Assembly: GCF_905475465.1 (NCBI RefSeq)
Contig: NC_062249.1
Span: 1,190,501-1,254,500, forward strand
DNA length: 64,000 nt
Origin: Pieris napi
Lineage: Eukaryota > Arthropoda > Insecta > Lepidoptera > Pieridae
Direction: 5' to 3'
The notes under the pieces were generated by a model that worked only from the letters and a program-made list of their open reading frames with translations, ran no database searches and had not been told where the DNA came from. Made by a program: the position numbers and the translations under genes. Positions 43,246 through 53,631 of this stretch are shown here, piece after piece (within the stretch, counting starts at the first letter, position 1; every line of letters begins with the position of its first letter).

Positions 43246-43530
43246 TCCTAATAACACTTATTAGTTATCGACTATTCCTAAACTTGTTACATCACTATTT
43301 CTCATTGATCAGAAAAGGTGGCAAAGTTTAATTGCATTTGCTATATAGGAATTAATGACGCACGCGCAATTATTATGTGTAAATGCTGTCTCATTAAAGT
43401 CTAATGGTTTGTATGGACTTCTATTGTATTGACGCTTAACACTTCAAGATCAAAGTGGCTTCATCATAAAGATTATTTATCATTTGTGAGCAGTGCGTTT
43501 CTGAACTGTCATTCGAAATTAACAGCAACA
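43245..43530. other. Interval with no gene seen
   Basis: No coding signal. Confidence 0.3.
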
Positions 43531-43532
43531 TT

Positions 43533-43824
43533 TTAGCAGTGTTGGCCTAGTGGCTTCAGCGTGCGACTCTCATCTCTGAGGTCGTAGGTTCGATCCCCGG
43601 TTGTGCACCAATTGACTTTCTGTTGCGCATTTAACATTCGCTCGAACGGTGAAGGAAAACATCGTGAGGAAACCGGCTTGCCTTAGACCCAAAAAGTCAA
43701 CGGCGTGTGTCAGGCACAGAAGAATCACCTACTTGCCTATAAGATTACCAAATGATAATGAAACAGATACAGAAGTCTGAGGCCCAGACCTAAAAAGGTT
43801 GTAGCGCCACTGATTTATTTTTAT
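43533..43824 (+). repeat. SINE-A copy, full length
   Basis: AGCAGTGTTGGCCTAGTGGC head with A box, B box GGTTCGATCCC near 43,589, TGCACCAATTGACTTT, the complete body and the 3' end GTTGTAGCGCCACTGATTTA. It is followed at once by a LINE-A end in reverse orientation. Confidence 0.9.
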
Positions 43825-43837
43825 TTTACAAACTCAC

Positions 43838-43960
43838 AGGAGGCTCACCTGATGATAAGTGATACCGCCGCCCATGAACACAGAAGGCTCGCGAGTGCGC
43901 TGCCGGCCTTTTAAGAATTGGTACGCTCTTTTCTTGAAGGACCCTAAGGCGAGGTGTTTC
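43838..43960 (-). mobile_element. LINE-A 3' fragment, tail-to-tail with SINE-A
   Basis: CACAGGAGGCTCACCTGATG, GTGATACCGCCGCCCATGAA, GCCGGCCTTTTAAGAATTGG and CTTGAAGGACCCTAAGG. Only the last 45 or so codons are present. Confidence 0.8.
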
Positions 43961-44370
43961 TACGGCTAAGGAACAGCATGTTGCGTATGAGTCTGAGTTG
44001 GTCTGGTGTTTTTTCTATAAATGATGTTTTAATTATTATTAACACCTTGATGTGTTAATTAGTTTGTTTGTTCATACATAATTATGTATTTACAGTATAT
44101 ATTTGCGGATGCTTGGTGGTCCTATGCGACTTCTTCAATACAAAGAGTCCCTTGAGTTGTGTGCTGCGATATTGAGGGCTACTCGATTGTAAGAGAGATG
44201 CATGGATCTGGTTAGCGCTACGCCTACTTTTCTCATTTTATTTTTTACACTTGTATATCCTTTCTATAACATATTTTCATATGTAATACCACAAGATGAC
44301 GACTATATTTGTTTGCAACGAACCTTGAGGGAAATACCAGATAATTTTGAAGCTCGAGTGGTATTCGGGG
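43960..44370. other. Interval with no gene seen
   Basis: A 79-residue frame at 44,202-44,441 (+) with a hydrophobic stretch reads into the foldback repeat. It has no recognisable domain. Confidence 0.3.
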
Positions 44371-44601
44371 GATTATTTTTCCGACCCAAATGTCGGCCAA
44401 TAGAATTGCACCATGAGACGAAATGTACAGTTAACAAATAAGAATTTCATAATGAATAAAACAACTACTTAATACTTTTCTTGAAGCAACGACCAGAGAA
44501 AATTTTCACAAAAAATTTTCAGTATAATACCATGTAGGTTGTACCACGTGACGTCGAATGGTGCAATTCTATTGGCCGACATTAGGGTCGGAAAAATAAT
44601 C
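44371..44601. mobile_element. Foldback repeat with 44-bp arms
   Basis: Bases 44,371-44,414 (GATTATTTTTCCGACCCAAA and on) and 44,558-44,601 are reverse complements with a single mismatch. The spacer is 143 bases. Further inward the match fades but continues. It looks like a foldback or MITE; no flanking duplication was recognised. Confidence 0.7.
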
Positions 44602-44693
44602 ATAAGTATCTGATTGTCCTCCTTGTAACATGTGTGATGTTTGAGAGCAGAAATAAATACAAATTAGACATGACAAAAAAATCTATGAAAAGT

Positions 44694-45061
44694 TTTTGAA
44701 GTTATACTTCTTTAGGCGCGTTATGAAAAATTGATGAGAGTGAAATTGTACGATGCGCGCGCACTGTGACACAAAATTAACAGAATGAAGTTGCCCACGG
44801 AAGATGCTACGGCATTGGACATAATTTAAAAACAACATTCGAATAATAATAGAATTTATATTACACTTAATGTAAGAGAATAATAATAAATATTTATTTA
44901 TTTAATTTTTCAAATGTAAACTGAACTTTATTGACTATAATGACTCATTTTCCAGTCTTTGATTATTTAATTATAATTAATTATTTGCATGCAATCAAAA
45001 ACTATTTTTAATAATGCCAAAGAAGTATAACTTCTTACGCGCGTACATAAGTACACGCACC
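44694..45061 (+). mobile_element. P3: short copy of the P family
   Basis: GAAGTTATACTTC at 44,698-44,710, then TTTAGGCGCGTTATGAAAAA; GAAGTATAACTTC at 45,022-45,034, then CTTACGCGCGTACATAAGTA and CACGCAC. It aligns throughout with P2 (reverse). Non-coding. Confidence 0.75.
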
Positions 45062-45064
45062 TAT

Positions 45065-45475
45065 TTTTTAATTATGCCACGAGTTTAGTCTAATTATATA
45101 GTAAACGGGAATAAACACTAGTGGCTATTATGGTCATTAAAAACCATAGCAGAAACATTAATTAATCCAAGGTAATGCATTTGGATAAAAAGAAATATTT
45201 CGTTTCAAAGCTGTCGGCGAAGCAGGTAAAAACGGCGAAGAATTCTTTAATTGTGTATAAGGTGTTCCTCTTTTGTTATGTTGAGCAAAAAATATGATAT
45301 GTAGCTTAATACTGTTGACATTAAAATTATTTGAAAACAATTAAAATATATCGTGGAACGAGCTAATTGATTCTAGTAAGAGTATTTAAATATCGCTTTC
45401 TTCATTTCATTGAAAGATTCCTCTCTCACTTATAAATAAAATTTGTAAAGGATTATTCAATATTTATACTAAATA
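45065..45475. other. AT-rich interval, no gene seen
   Basis: No coding signal. Confidence 0.35.
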
Positions 45476-45479
45476 TTAT

Positions 45480-45552
45480 AGATTGACAATAATCATGAAA
45501 CTGATACAGAAATCTGAGGCCCAGACTTAAAAAGGTTGTAGCGCCACTTATT
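45480..45552 (+). repeat. SINE-A 3' end only
   Basis: ATTGACAATAATCATGAAAC, TCTGAGGCCCAGACTTAAAA and GGTTGTAGCGCCACTTATTT: the last 70 bases of SINE-A. It is followed directly by a reversed LINE-A end, as at 43.8 kb. Confidence 0.75.
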
Positions 45553-45554
45553 TT

Positions 45555-45890
45555 TTTTTATAGAACAGGGGGCCAATGGGCAAGTGGTTCACCAGATGTC
45601 AAGTGAAACCGCCGCCCATGGACACTCTCACTCTCAATCTCTCTCTCTCTTTATCCATTTCAGATTTTTTTTTTCTAAAATTACATTAATTTAATGTTTT
45701 ACATAACTAATAGTTATTCCGGGCCGGCGCGCCTAGGTGCTCCAGCTCTCCACTGCGCCCGGCAGTCCACCCCGAGATACTGACACAGCAATTCGTGCTG
45801 GGATAGGGCCTTAAGTGATACCGCTGCCCATGGACAAACACTGTCAGAAGGCAGGTGTGTCCATGAGCAATTAGTACGCTTTTACAATGC
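45555..45890 (-). mobile_element. LINE-A 3' fragments, interrupted
   Basis: GAACAGGGGGCCAATGGGCA to GCCCATGGACACTC (45,562-45,627) and again TTAAGTGATACCGCTGCCCA to GCTTTTACAATG (about 45,812-45,888) match LINE-A. Between lie a TCTC-repeat run (45,625-45,655) and a GC-rich piece with GGGCCGGCGCGCCTAGG (45,721-45,737). Confidence 0.65.
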
Positions 45891-46165
45891 TCTTAATTGA
45901 AAGAGAATTAACCTGATTTAGTCTTTAGATAAGAGTGATTGTATTTACCACTTTGTTCTTTTTTAGCTTTAAGACAGTTTTAAATGCTTGATATGTTGAG
46001 CAATAAATCTAATATAACGTATGATCAAGAAATCTTGTATTACGAAAATTACAAGATTTATAATAAGGAAGTCTTAGAGTAACAGCGTGCCATAGATCTC
46101 GTGGTAGATCAGTGTGAATAACTTGTACATGTCGTTATATAATTATTATAATGTTACTAAAGCAA
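45890..46165. other. Interval with first copy of a split direct repeat
   Basis: AATTACAAGATTTAT, AAGGAAGTCTTAGAGT and CGTGCCATAGAT at about 46,049-46,098 recur with changes at about 47,565-47,612. Confidence 0.4.
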
Positions 46166-46167
46166 AT

Positions 46168-46664
46168 TATTGAAGTGAAACTTTTTTATCGGGGTTGGAA
46201 AAAAATTTTGTGTAACATTTTTTCGTTACGCGTCACATTTTTCCGTTACGCGCTATCTTTTGAAGTGAAACTTCTTTATTGGCGTTGGAAAAAAATTTAC
46301 ACACATTTGCCACATTTTTCGGTTACGCGCCATCTTTTTCTTGTCCCTACCACGGTTGATGCGAAGAGATTCGAAGCCATTAGTAACAAAAATATATAAT
46401 AACGATAACAATAGTAATACAAATAATTATATTACAATTAATGAAACTCTGTGATAATCTTAGTACTACATAGTAGTACAGTAATAAGTTAAAATGAAAT
46501 AATTGTATTTGTTTTCATGTCTATGATAATAAATGCCTTTTGTTAAACTTTATCTAATTTAACTTTATTTAACCAATTTCTGTAAAGTTGCATATAGTAG
46601 ATCATTTTTCGAAAAATAAGGTCATAAAGAAGTTTCACTTCTTACGTGTGTACACCTAGTACCC
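46168..46664 (+). mobile_element. P4: P-family copy with doubled left end
   Basis: GAAGTGAAACTTT at 46,172-46,184 and GAAGTGAAACTTC at 46,262-46,274, each followed by TTTAT(C/T)GG(G/C)GTTGGAAAAA; right end GAAGTTTCACTTC at 46,629-46,641, then CTTACGTGTGTACACC and ACCC. So the left terminus is present twice about 90 bases apart. The 82-residue frame over the left part is not a gene. Confidence 0.65.
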
Positions 46665-46770
46665 TTTTTTTTGTTAAGATACACTCTTACGGTCAAATTG
46701 TATTGGTGATGAGGCACCGATGATTAATTGTTAGATATGTACATGTTAGTGAAGACAATAAGGATCAAGC
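46665..46770. other. Short spacer
   Basis: AT-rich sequence between P4 and a SINE-A copy. Confidence 0.3.
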
Positions 46771-46771
46771 C

Positions 46772-46983
46772 GGTAGATTTTTTTTAGGTCTGGCTTAGAT
46801 TTCTGCTTGTTTCATAATCATGTAACAGGCTATAAGGTGATCTAACAGCGAAGGCTTAGAAATAAAAAGCTTTGGGTCTATGCATGCCGGGATAGACAGA
46901 AAGTCCAATGGTGAGTGGGCTTGGGATTGAACCTTTGCCCTCAAGGATCAGAGTCGCTAAAGCCACTACTAGGTCATAGCACT
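46772..46983 (-). repeat. SINE-A copy, diverged
   Basis: TTTTTTTTAGGTCTGGC, TCATAATCATGTAACAGGCT, GGTGATCTAACAG, GACAGAAAGTCCAATGGTG, GGGATTGAACC and AAAGCCACTACTAGGTCA follow the SINE-A order in reverse. An old copy. Confidence 0.7.
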
Positions 46984-46984
46984 T

Positions 46985-48525
46985 CAGACAATAGAACTTT
47001 ATCTAAAATTAATTATTTACTCAACATGTTATGAAAGAAACAACTGAAAGACGAAATTAAACTTAGAAAAATTAATACTTATAAAGTATTAGTAATCATA
47101 TTTACAGGGAATCTTATATAAAAATATTTGGAAAATGAAACATTGTCACACATTGAAAAGAATTTAAATTTTGAGGGATGTTTCGCATAAGTGTCTCACA
47201 CAAATGGAAGAGGACATAGGAATCTTAATATGCATTTTTTCATTTCAATGTGTAGATTTTTTTCTCTTACTCATTTTTTGGTCTTTCTTTCCGAAAGTCG
47301 TGTTAGTCGCTGCGCAATTTCTCCCTTCTGTCCCTGTCTTCGGCAAGCTGCAGCGACTTTACTTGATCGGTCCAACGAGAAAAGGATTGGCCTACACTCT
47401 GCCACTATCAATAACCTTTTTTAAATTATTCTGGACCTCTCCCTCTTACAAAAACCTCAGGATACTTTGGTAACACAGTATTTTATATTACTGATATACA
47501 ATATGATGAGACGAGATTAAATTCAACCTTATAGAACATTCGTACGGGAAGCGCTGCATTGCGATAATTACAAGATTTATTAGGAAGTCTTAGAATGACA
47601 TCCTGCCATCTATATAACGATGGCTGTAATTAAAATGGAGAGTCAAGTAATGAAGTAATTATATCGCCGGCCTCATCAAATTTAATCACCCATTCATAGC
47701 TTGGATTATTGTTTCTTGACGCGTGAGAATCGATACGCGTACAGTGCGATGCTTTAATTGGCGCATAATGATACTTTTTGTTTTCCATTTTTAAAAATGG
47801 ATATAATAGGTTAAAACGCTTTCCTAAATATAAGATATATGAACAAACAAAGAGATATTTAAAGTTACGTTTATGAGCTTTTAACGGTTGGAACCACAAA
47901 GCGTGATAGCCTGCGGTACACGCACTTTCTTTCGGAGTGCTTTTAACACTATTGCTCCCTACACACTTTAAAATCGATTTTCCTTTGGTTCTTCTAATTT
48001 ATTTTTTTACTTTAATTATTTTGTCTCTTCGAATTTGTTGTATGCCTAAAGTACGTGTCACAGTGTTAAATATTGTATTTTATTTTTCTTCTACCAATGT
48101 ATCAGTGTGTCGTTGGGAAGCTTTTATAAATCAATAAACATTTGTCTCTGAAGCTGTTCTACAAAAAAAATACATTTATTTATTTGCTCATTTTCATTCA
48201 GAAACTAAATACAATTGAAAAATTTGATATAAAAATTAAACTACGACATAATTTTTAACAAAATTACATATAAGAAACATAAAACCTATACCTTTTTAAA
48301 ACAAATTCAAAACTTTTAAAATTCTTCTGCACAAACATCTCTTAACCATATCCTATCCTGCTCAATCCTGACTTTTGTAATTCTTGAATTTCTTATTCTT
48401 CTGTATTGCATGGCAATTTATGAATCCGTGAGATTAGTTTTTTTTTTATTATTTTAGATTAAGCTTGGTGATTCTATAATTTGTTTTTATAAGATTTGGT
48501 TATGCACTTTACTAGTCATATTTAT
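46985..48525. other. Long interval with no certain gene
   Basis: Two overlapping plus-strand frames (100 and 77 residues, 47,171-47,473) cover a slightly GC-richer patch but show no domain. A minus-strand frame at 47,630-47,899 and a hydrophobic plus-strand frame at 47,937-48,137 are likewise unassigned. The second copy of the AATTACAAGATTTAT direct repeat is at about 47,565. Confidence 0.3.
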
Positions 48526-48529
48526 TTTG

Positions 48530-48655
48530 TTGTTGCCTGGAAGAGATCGCTTGTTAGCGATAAGGCGGCCCGTTGCATCCCTTATAATTTTAATGCATTA
48601 TGTTATTTGTTTTGTATAAATGTAACGAAGTGTGAATAAATAAAATAAATTATAA
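48530..48655 (+). repeat. Non-LTR 3' tail with stem-loop (LINE-G)
   Basis: GTTGCCTGGAAGAGATCGCT, TGTTAGCGATAAGGCGGCC, then TGTAACGAAGTGTGAATAAA and an AAATAAAATAAAT end. Closest to the 4,497 copy. Confidence 0.7.
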
Positions 48656-48659
48656 ATCA

Positions 48660-49110
48660 TATTTTCCTTTATAGAAAAATGTATCCTTTGTAGAATAGCT
48701 CATCTATTCTTCAATTTAGTGAATGTGCTAGCGATCCATCAAACATGTAACATATTGTTATACCTGAATCATTTTACAAATCTATAATTTCTACCACTAC
48801 GCCAACTTTGAGCTTTTAATATCAATTTAAACTTGTTATTCGTGAAGCTAAAAGAACTTCATAAATACAGTTCGTGACTAAACTTTAATAAACAAGTGTA
48901 TAAGCTAAAAAGCGAATAAATCACAACTCGATTCAGAGTCGACACTTCTATTTCCGACCCCTACTATCGACCTTTCGATAAAGCTATAAATTATAAACAC
49001 TGTAATAGATAGCGCGCTTACGAATCAGTAGTTTTGAGAAGTAAAAGGTATTTGTAGAATTACTTTTATATGAATTAATAGGCTAACTTACGTCAATTAT
49101 TTGTATTTTT
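48660..49110. other. AT-rich interval, no gene seen
   Basis: No coding signal. Confidence 0.35.
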
Positions 49111-49114
49111 TTAT

Positions 49115-49600
49115 CATCTGATACCGCATAGACTTAGGGTCTGTTTCACAATGTACGGATAACTTCTACATAAGTTCCAAATTAGCTATTTATTACTGAT
49201 TGGTAGGATAAACACTATTGTTGCGTTTCACGACTGTCAGATAGCGCTATTCGTCACATAAAGTCCATCATAAGTTATGAGTCCGATGAATGTCAAATAG
49301 CACAATTTATCTTCCAAATAATTTATGTGTTGCATAGCTATTTGGTACTTTATCCATACATTGTGAAACAGACCCTTAGTCTTTCTAAGAATTGGTACGC
49401 TCTTTTGAAAGACCCGTAGTCGAATTGGTTCGGCATACTTCAGTGGGCAGCTTTTTCCACACAGTGGTGGTGTAAAATCTGCCTTAAGAAACGCTCAGTT
49501 GTGGAACGACGGACGTCGAGGGGATACGGATAGTATATTGCATTCTCTTGACGTCCGATGGTGAAACTCAGCGGCAAATATATTAATCCGAACAAATATC
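49115..49600 (-). mobile_element. LINE-A 3' fragment, split by a MITE
   Basis: CATCTGATACCGCATAGAC before 49,134 and CTTTCTAAGAATTGGTACGC from 49,381 look like two parts of one LINE-A end. The larger part continues through TCGAATTGGTTCGG, TTGTGGAACGACGGACGTCG to AATCCGAACAAA near 49,600. The left part is short, so the split is likely rather than certain. Confidence 0.6.
49137..49375. mobile_element. MITE flanked by TTA (GGGTCTGTTTCAC ends)
   Basis: GGGTCTGTTTCACAATGTAC at the left and its near-perfect inverse CATACATTGTGAAACAGACC(C) at the right; TTA at 49,134-49,136 and 49,376-49,378. A TTA duplication suggests PIF/Harbinger. A related copy is at 63,157-63,380 in the opposite orientation. 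Non-coding, 239 bases. Confidence 0.85.
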
Positions 49601-50270
49601 AATCAACATAATATGTCAATACGATGTTCTCCGGTTGGAAACCATCAAGTTTTCATTTAATTTCATATTATAAACCTTGATTGCCATACAAAAGGTGTTT
49701 GATTCCTATACAATTCCAGATTAGTATTTGGCATAGCCAATTTCTCCCTAAGTCTACTATTTATAAGTATACCTATATAAATACACGGATTTTATTATTC
49801 CTACTTAGATCTCGGCTTCTTTGTTTGTAATCCCAGTATTTTATAAGGCTTGTAAAATATCTTAGAATTGAATTGCCTATTTATTCTTATAGCTATGCAT
49901 TGAATCTTATTTTGTACAAATCTTCTGCCTCTTTTCAACATAGCGTATAGATAATTTAACAGAAAGAGACGAAACGGTACTTTGGTTAAAGAGTTGATCT
50001 GAAACACTTAAAAACAAAATTTTCTAGTTAAATATGTGACTCTTAAATTTATTTTTAACTTTATTGAACCACCCAGGTTAAAGTCGTGAAAATTAACAGT
50101 TAAAGAGAAACTTTACCATTAGATAACGATCAAAGTTAACGTTATCTTTTGAAATATCGTTTAATCTACAATACCGATGAAATAACCGTTGCATTTGTCA
50201 ACCAATTTAAAAGTGGTTTCACCGTTTTTATCTTAACTTGCTGTGAATAATTTCTGATTGAAAGGGATAA
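49600..50270. other. AT-rich interval, no gene seen
   Basis: No coding domain; the 68-residue minus-strand frame at 49,801-50,007 is unassigned. Confidence 0.3.
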
Positions 50271-50275
50271 TTATT

Positions 50276-50430
50276 CGACTTAGTGTAAAGAAAACAGCGT
50301 ACCAATTCCTAAAATGCCGGCAACGCACTAGCAAGCCACGACAATGTGAGTGTTTACTGTCTATGGGCGTATCTCTTATCATCAGATCAGTCACCTGCAC
50401 GTATGTCCCCTGTTATAAATATAAAAAAAA
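50276..50430 (+). mobile_element. LINE-A 3' fragment with poly(A)
   Basis: AAACAGCGTACCAATTCCTA, AAATGCCGGCAACGCACTAG, CTATGGGCGTATCTCTTATC and CCCCTGTTATAAATATAAAA: the last part of LINE-A in sense, with an A-run. Confidence 0.75.
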
Positions 50431-50550
50431 AAACCTTGTACCTTTAACGCTGGCAGAATTTCATCGCTATATTGCGTTACCGGTTCAACGGTTCTATCTA
50501 CCAGGCGCCAACTTAAATCTTAAAACCCACGACCCAAAAGTCTCTACTCC
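50430..50550 (-). mobile_element. LINE-C fragment
   Basis: TTGTACCTTTAACGCTGGCA, TTTCATCGCTATATTGCG and TCTATCTACCAGGCGCCAAC match LINE-C. It lies between two LINE-A pieces. Confidence 0.55.
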
Positions 50551-50554
50551 AAAG

Positions 50555-50850
50555 GAAACAAAATTGACCGTATCCAACGAAGAGCGATTCGAATCGTCGA
50601 CGACCTGTCACTCTCCGTTCGGCTTGATCCCTTGGCGTTGCGTAGAGATGTGAGGTCTCTCTGCATCTTCTACCGCATTTACCAGAGTGTTCAGAGGAGT
50701 TGTTCGGTCTAATAAATGCAGCTGAGTTTCAACATCGGACGTCAAGGCAAAATACCATAAGTATCACCTCGACGTCCGTCGTTCCACAACTGAGCGTTTT
50801 CTAAGGCAGTTTTTGCCGCGCACCACCACTAAGTGGAACCAGCTGCTAAT
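50555..50850 (+). mobile_element. LINE-A internal fragment
   Basis: In sense orientation, GCGATTCGAATCGTCGACGA to TGCGTAGAGATGTGAGGTCT, GACGTCCGTCGTTCCACAAC and GCGCACCACCACTAAGTGGA cover about 95 codons before the C-terminal end of LINE-A. Stops and frameshifts are present. The order (this upstream part lies downstream of a 3' end) shows that two copies or a rearrangement are involved. Confidence 0.75.
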
Positions 50851-50854
50851 TTTA

Positions 50855-51085
50855 CATTAACTGCCAGTTCTCAAGGGCGTAGAACGGAAGAGAAGAACCG
50901 GCAATAAACCCTCCGCCCCTCCTTTTTACACAATGTTTTGTCCTCTATCAGCAGGAGGCATGGTGAAATAGCACTGACATTCCCGTGGGAACAACACGCA
51001 ATTTCCTATACTCAACTGACAATAGGCACATTCCACCTGTTGGTCCCTAGCTAGGGTTTGAACCCACGACCTCAGTGTTGAACCT
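50855..51085 (-). repeat. Second tRNA-headed SINE with LINE-B 3' end
   Basis: On the minus strand a tRNA-like piece with CTGAGGTCGTGGGTTCAAAC (B-box type GGTTCAAAC) is followed by a body with CCTCCTGCTGATAGAGGAC, and then the LINE-B 3' UTR (GTTCTACGCCCTTGAGAACT). A tRNA head joined to a LINE tail is the standard SINE design. Confidence 0.6.
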
Positions 51086-51745
51086 ATATAATAAAAACGC
51101 ATTAATTTTTATGTGACAGTAAATTTATAACGGCTCATTTAAATATAGAAAATGTTTTCACATTTACAATCTATAGATTACTATAAATTCATTTTGATAA
51201 TAATTTATTATTCTCTCACTATTATCGTTAGCTGTATCGTTTGGTTTCTAGGTCAGTCTATGGTGCAACGACGGCAGGTATGCTGGTTCAGAATCGAGAC
51301 TGATTCCGACTCCTGTATGCCAAAAATCTGAAGGACTGTGGGCGAAATGGGATTCCATATACTATTTAATACATTGGATTGTGACATCTATATGTCTATC
51401 TGTCTAGAGATAGATGATGCTGGAATCGTGATTCTAAATCTTTATTTAGATAGATTTGATTTGGAAACTCAATGTAAAGTGGTGATATTTTTCAGAGGTC
51501 AAACTCTTCTTTCGATCGCTTGTTGCTGAGGGTTGTAAAGCTCCCGACCTCGTTGTGGCGACATCACTGCCATCTCTGACGTATCCGTCCATGGAAGCAG
51601 GGCTTTGTAATACTTGGTCCATCCATTGTTCCTTCAATATTCATATTTAGTTTTTTATCTCTCTAAGATACTAGCCTACTGTGGAATTGACTCCAGGTGG
51701 AGGTTTTCTCTGGGAGATACGACCTCCAATTCTTTAAAATGACAG
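51085..51745. other. Interval with no gene seen
   Basis: Two 63-residue frames on opposite strands near 51,340-51,640 overlap. No domain was recognised. Confidence 0.3.
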
Positions 51746-51753
51746 CATACACC
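51746..51753 (+). repeat. 8-bp target site duplication, left
   Basis: CATACACC directly before the left terminal repeat; the identical octamer follows the right terminal repeat at 53,632-53,639. Confidence 0.9.
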
Positions 51754-51954
51754 CAGTGGCGTAGCTAGGTGACCAAGGGCCCTGGGGCAAATTAAAAAAT
51801 GGGGGCCCACTGCTATGTAAACTTATTAGGTTTAATCAAATAAAAATATGAAATATACAAATACTTTAAAAATACTCAGCTACTTAAGCTCATTTTTGTA
51901 TGCAGGGCAGGTAATAAAAAAATTAAACAGTAACAACATAAATTACAATTACAT

Positions 51955-53290
51955 AGGCTGCTCTAAAAGTATCGGGAATGGAATAATACCACTGTTCCTG
52001 TCATATTTAAATCTTTTTAATTGAAAACTCCTTTTTTTTAAAATCGAATACCATTTTTTTTTTTTTAAAGATTTTCACAAAGTTTTGTCAAACTTGTTTA
52101 GTCGGTGAGAAATTGGAATTGACTCGAGAAAATTCAAGAGCGATGATTTATCATGACTTTCGAAGTGGTTTATCACAAAAACAGTGTGTTGACCGGATGT
52201 AATCTGCATTTCGTGATGAAGCCCCATCCAAAACCACAATTTATCGCTGGTTTGCTGAATTTCAACGTGGACGTGTCAAGCTCAGTGATGATCCCCGTCA
52301 AGGTCGTCCAAAAACTGCAGTCACCCAAGAAAACGTTAATGCTGTGCGTAAGCTGATTGAGGAAGATCGACATGTGACATACCGCGAAATTCATGCAACT
52401 TTAGACATTGGCATGAGTCAAATACTAATAATCTTGCATGAACAATTAGGTGTAAAAAAGTTGTTTTCCCGATGGATACCGCATTCGCTCTGTGAAGAGC
52501 AAAAAGCGGTTTGCGTTACTTGGTGCGTCAGAACTCTCGAAAGATTCCACGCAGGATCCTCAAATGCTGTATACAACATCGTATCAGGTGACGAATCCTG
52601 GATATACGCGTACGAACCCGAAACAAAAAACCAGTCACGAGTTTGGGAGTTCGAAAATGAGTTAAAGCTAACGAAAATTATTGTTCGTTCACGGAGTGTT
52701 GCAAAAAAAATGGTGGCCACGTATGTCTCCAAAACCGGCCATGTTGCGACTATTCCTCTTGAGGGACAAATAATGGTTAATGCAGAATGGTATGCTAGCA
52801 TTTGTTTGCCACAGATCGTTTCTGAACTCCGTAAAGAGAACTGCAACCGCCGCATCATCCTCCATCACGACAATGCGAGTTCTCACACCGCGCACGTTCT
52901 GTGAAAGAGTTTTTAGAGCAAGAAAACATAGAATTATTAGACCATCCGCCGTACAGCCCCGACCTAAGCCCTAATGATTTCTATACTTACCATAAAATAA
53001 ATAATAAATTGCGTGGTCAGAGATTTTCATCACCTGAAGAAGCTGTGGACGCCTACAAAACGGCCATTTTGGAGACCCCAACTTCCGAATGGAATGGTTG
53101 CTTCAATGATTGGTTCCATCGTATCAAAAATTTGTCAATGATTCCCGAAATTTTCAGTGCCGCCCTCGTAATTTTTGATGTAGGTTTGGCGAATAAAATG
53201 AAATACAGAAGATTATATATAAAGGTCGGGCCTACCAACTGACTAAATAAATATTATATTTTCAATTTTTTCCTAGCTTAAGTTTTCGCA
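51955..53290 (+). mobile_element. mariner element, inactive
   Basis: Left end TAGGCTGCTCTAAAAGTATC at about 51,955, preceded by TA. The transposase frame covers 52,113-53,242. I did not find the matching inverted right end: TCGCAAAAGTATCAATGACT near 53,287 shares AAAAGTATC but in direct, not inverted, orientation. Either the right end was lost or it lies elsewhere. Confidence 0.8.
52113..53242 (+). pseudogene. mariner transposase, DD34D, broken
   Basis: The N-terminal helix-turn-helix region reads HDFRSGLSQKQCVDRM, a stop, then FRDEAPSKTTIYRWFAEFQR and GRPKTAV in the same frame, followed by HVTYREIHATLDI. Catalytic aspartates: SGDESW (codon 52,590), HHDNASSH (52,869) and LSPND (52,976). The spacing between the last two is 34 residues once a two-base insertion near 52,899 is discounted, which is the mariner signature. 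Damage: the expected ATG is TTG (52,113), TAA at 52,200-52,202, a +2 frameshift at about 52,899, and a C-terminus after WFHRI that does not look like a normal end. The open reading frames seen are therefore pieces of one dead gene. It would have cut and pasted the element at TA sites. Confidence 0.85.
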
Positions 53291-53631
53291 AAAGTATCAA
53301 TGACTTCGTTTATATCCAGGCCTGATGCGGTTTTGTTTGCAATTGCTATTTAATTCGCGTTATACAATGAGCTGTAGCCGAAATCTTTAGATTTGACACG
53401 ATTTATTGACTTTAGCGGACATCAATATGAGTGGTAAAATCAAATAAAATTGAACCACTATATTGACCAGTACAAAAAAGTTTATTTACATTAGCTTACT
53501 TACTCCTGATACAGCATGAATTTTTTAACATTTTTTAACCGAATGAGATTTCTGGTGAGGATTCGAGGGCCCCCTGAGCTTGAGGGCCCCGGGGCACTGC
53601 CCCGCCTTGCCCCTTGGTAGCTACGCCACTG

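Larger units (their letters stand above)
51754..53631. mobile_element. hAT-type element containing a mariner
   Basis: The left end CAGTGGCGTAGCTAGGTGAC and the right end, reversed CAGTGGCGTAGCTACCAAGG, share 14 perfect terminal bases, then imperfect G/C-rich inverted sequence with GGGGCCC. CATACACC is duplicated on both sides. An 8-bp duplication and CAGTGG-type ends are characteristic of the hAT superfamily. Its own interior is only about 0.5 kb and encodes no transposase, so it was non-autonomous before the mariner landed in it. Confidence 0.85.

Noticed and set aside
42890..43264. 124-residue open frame as a gene
   Set aside because: It follows GC-rich sequence that keeps several frames open and contains no domain; the patch looks more like regulatory or repeat DNA.
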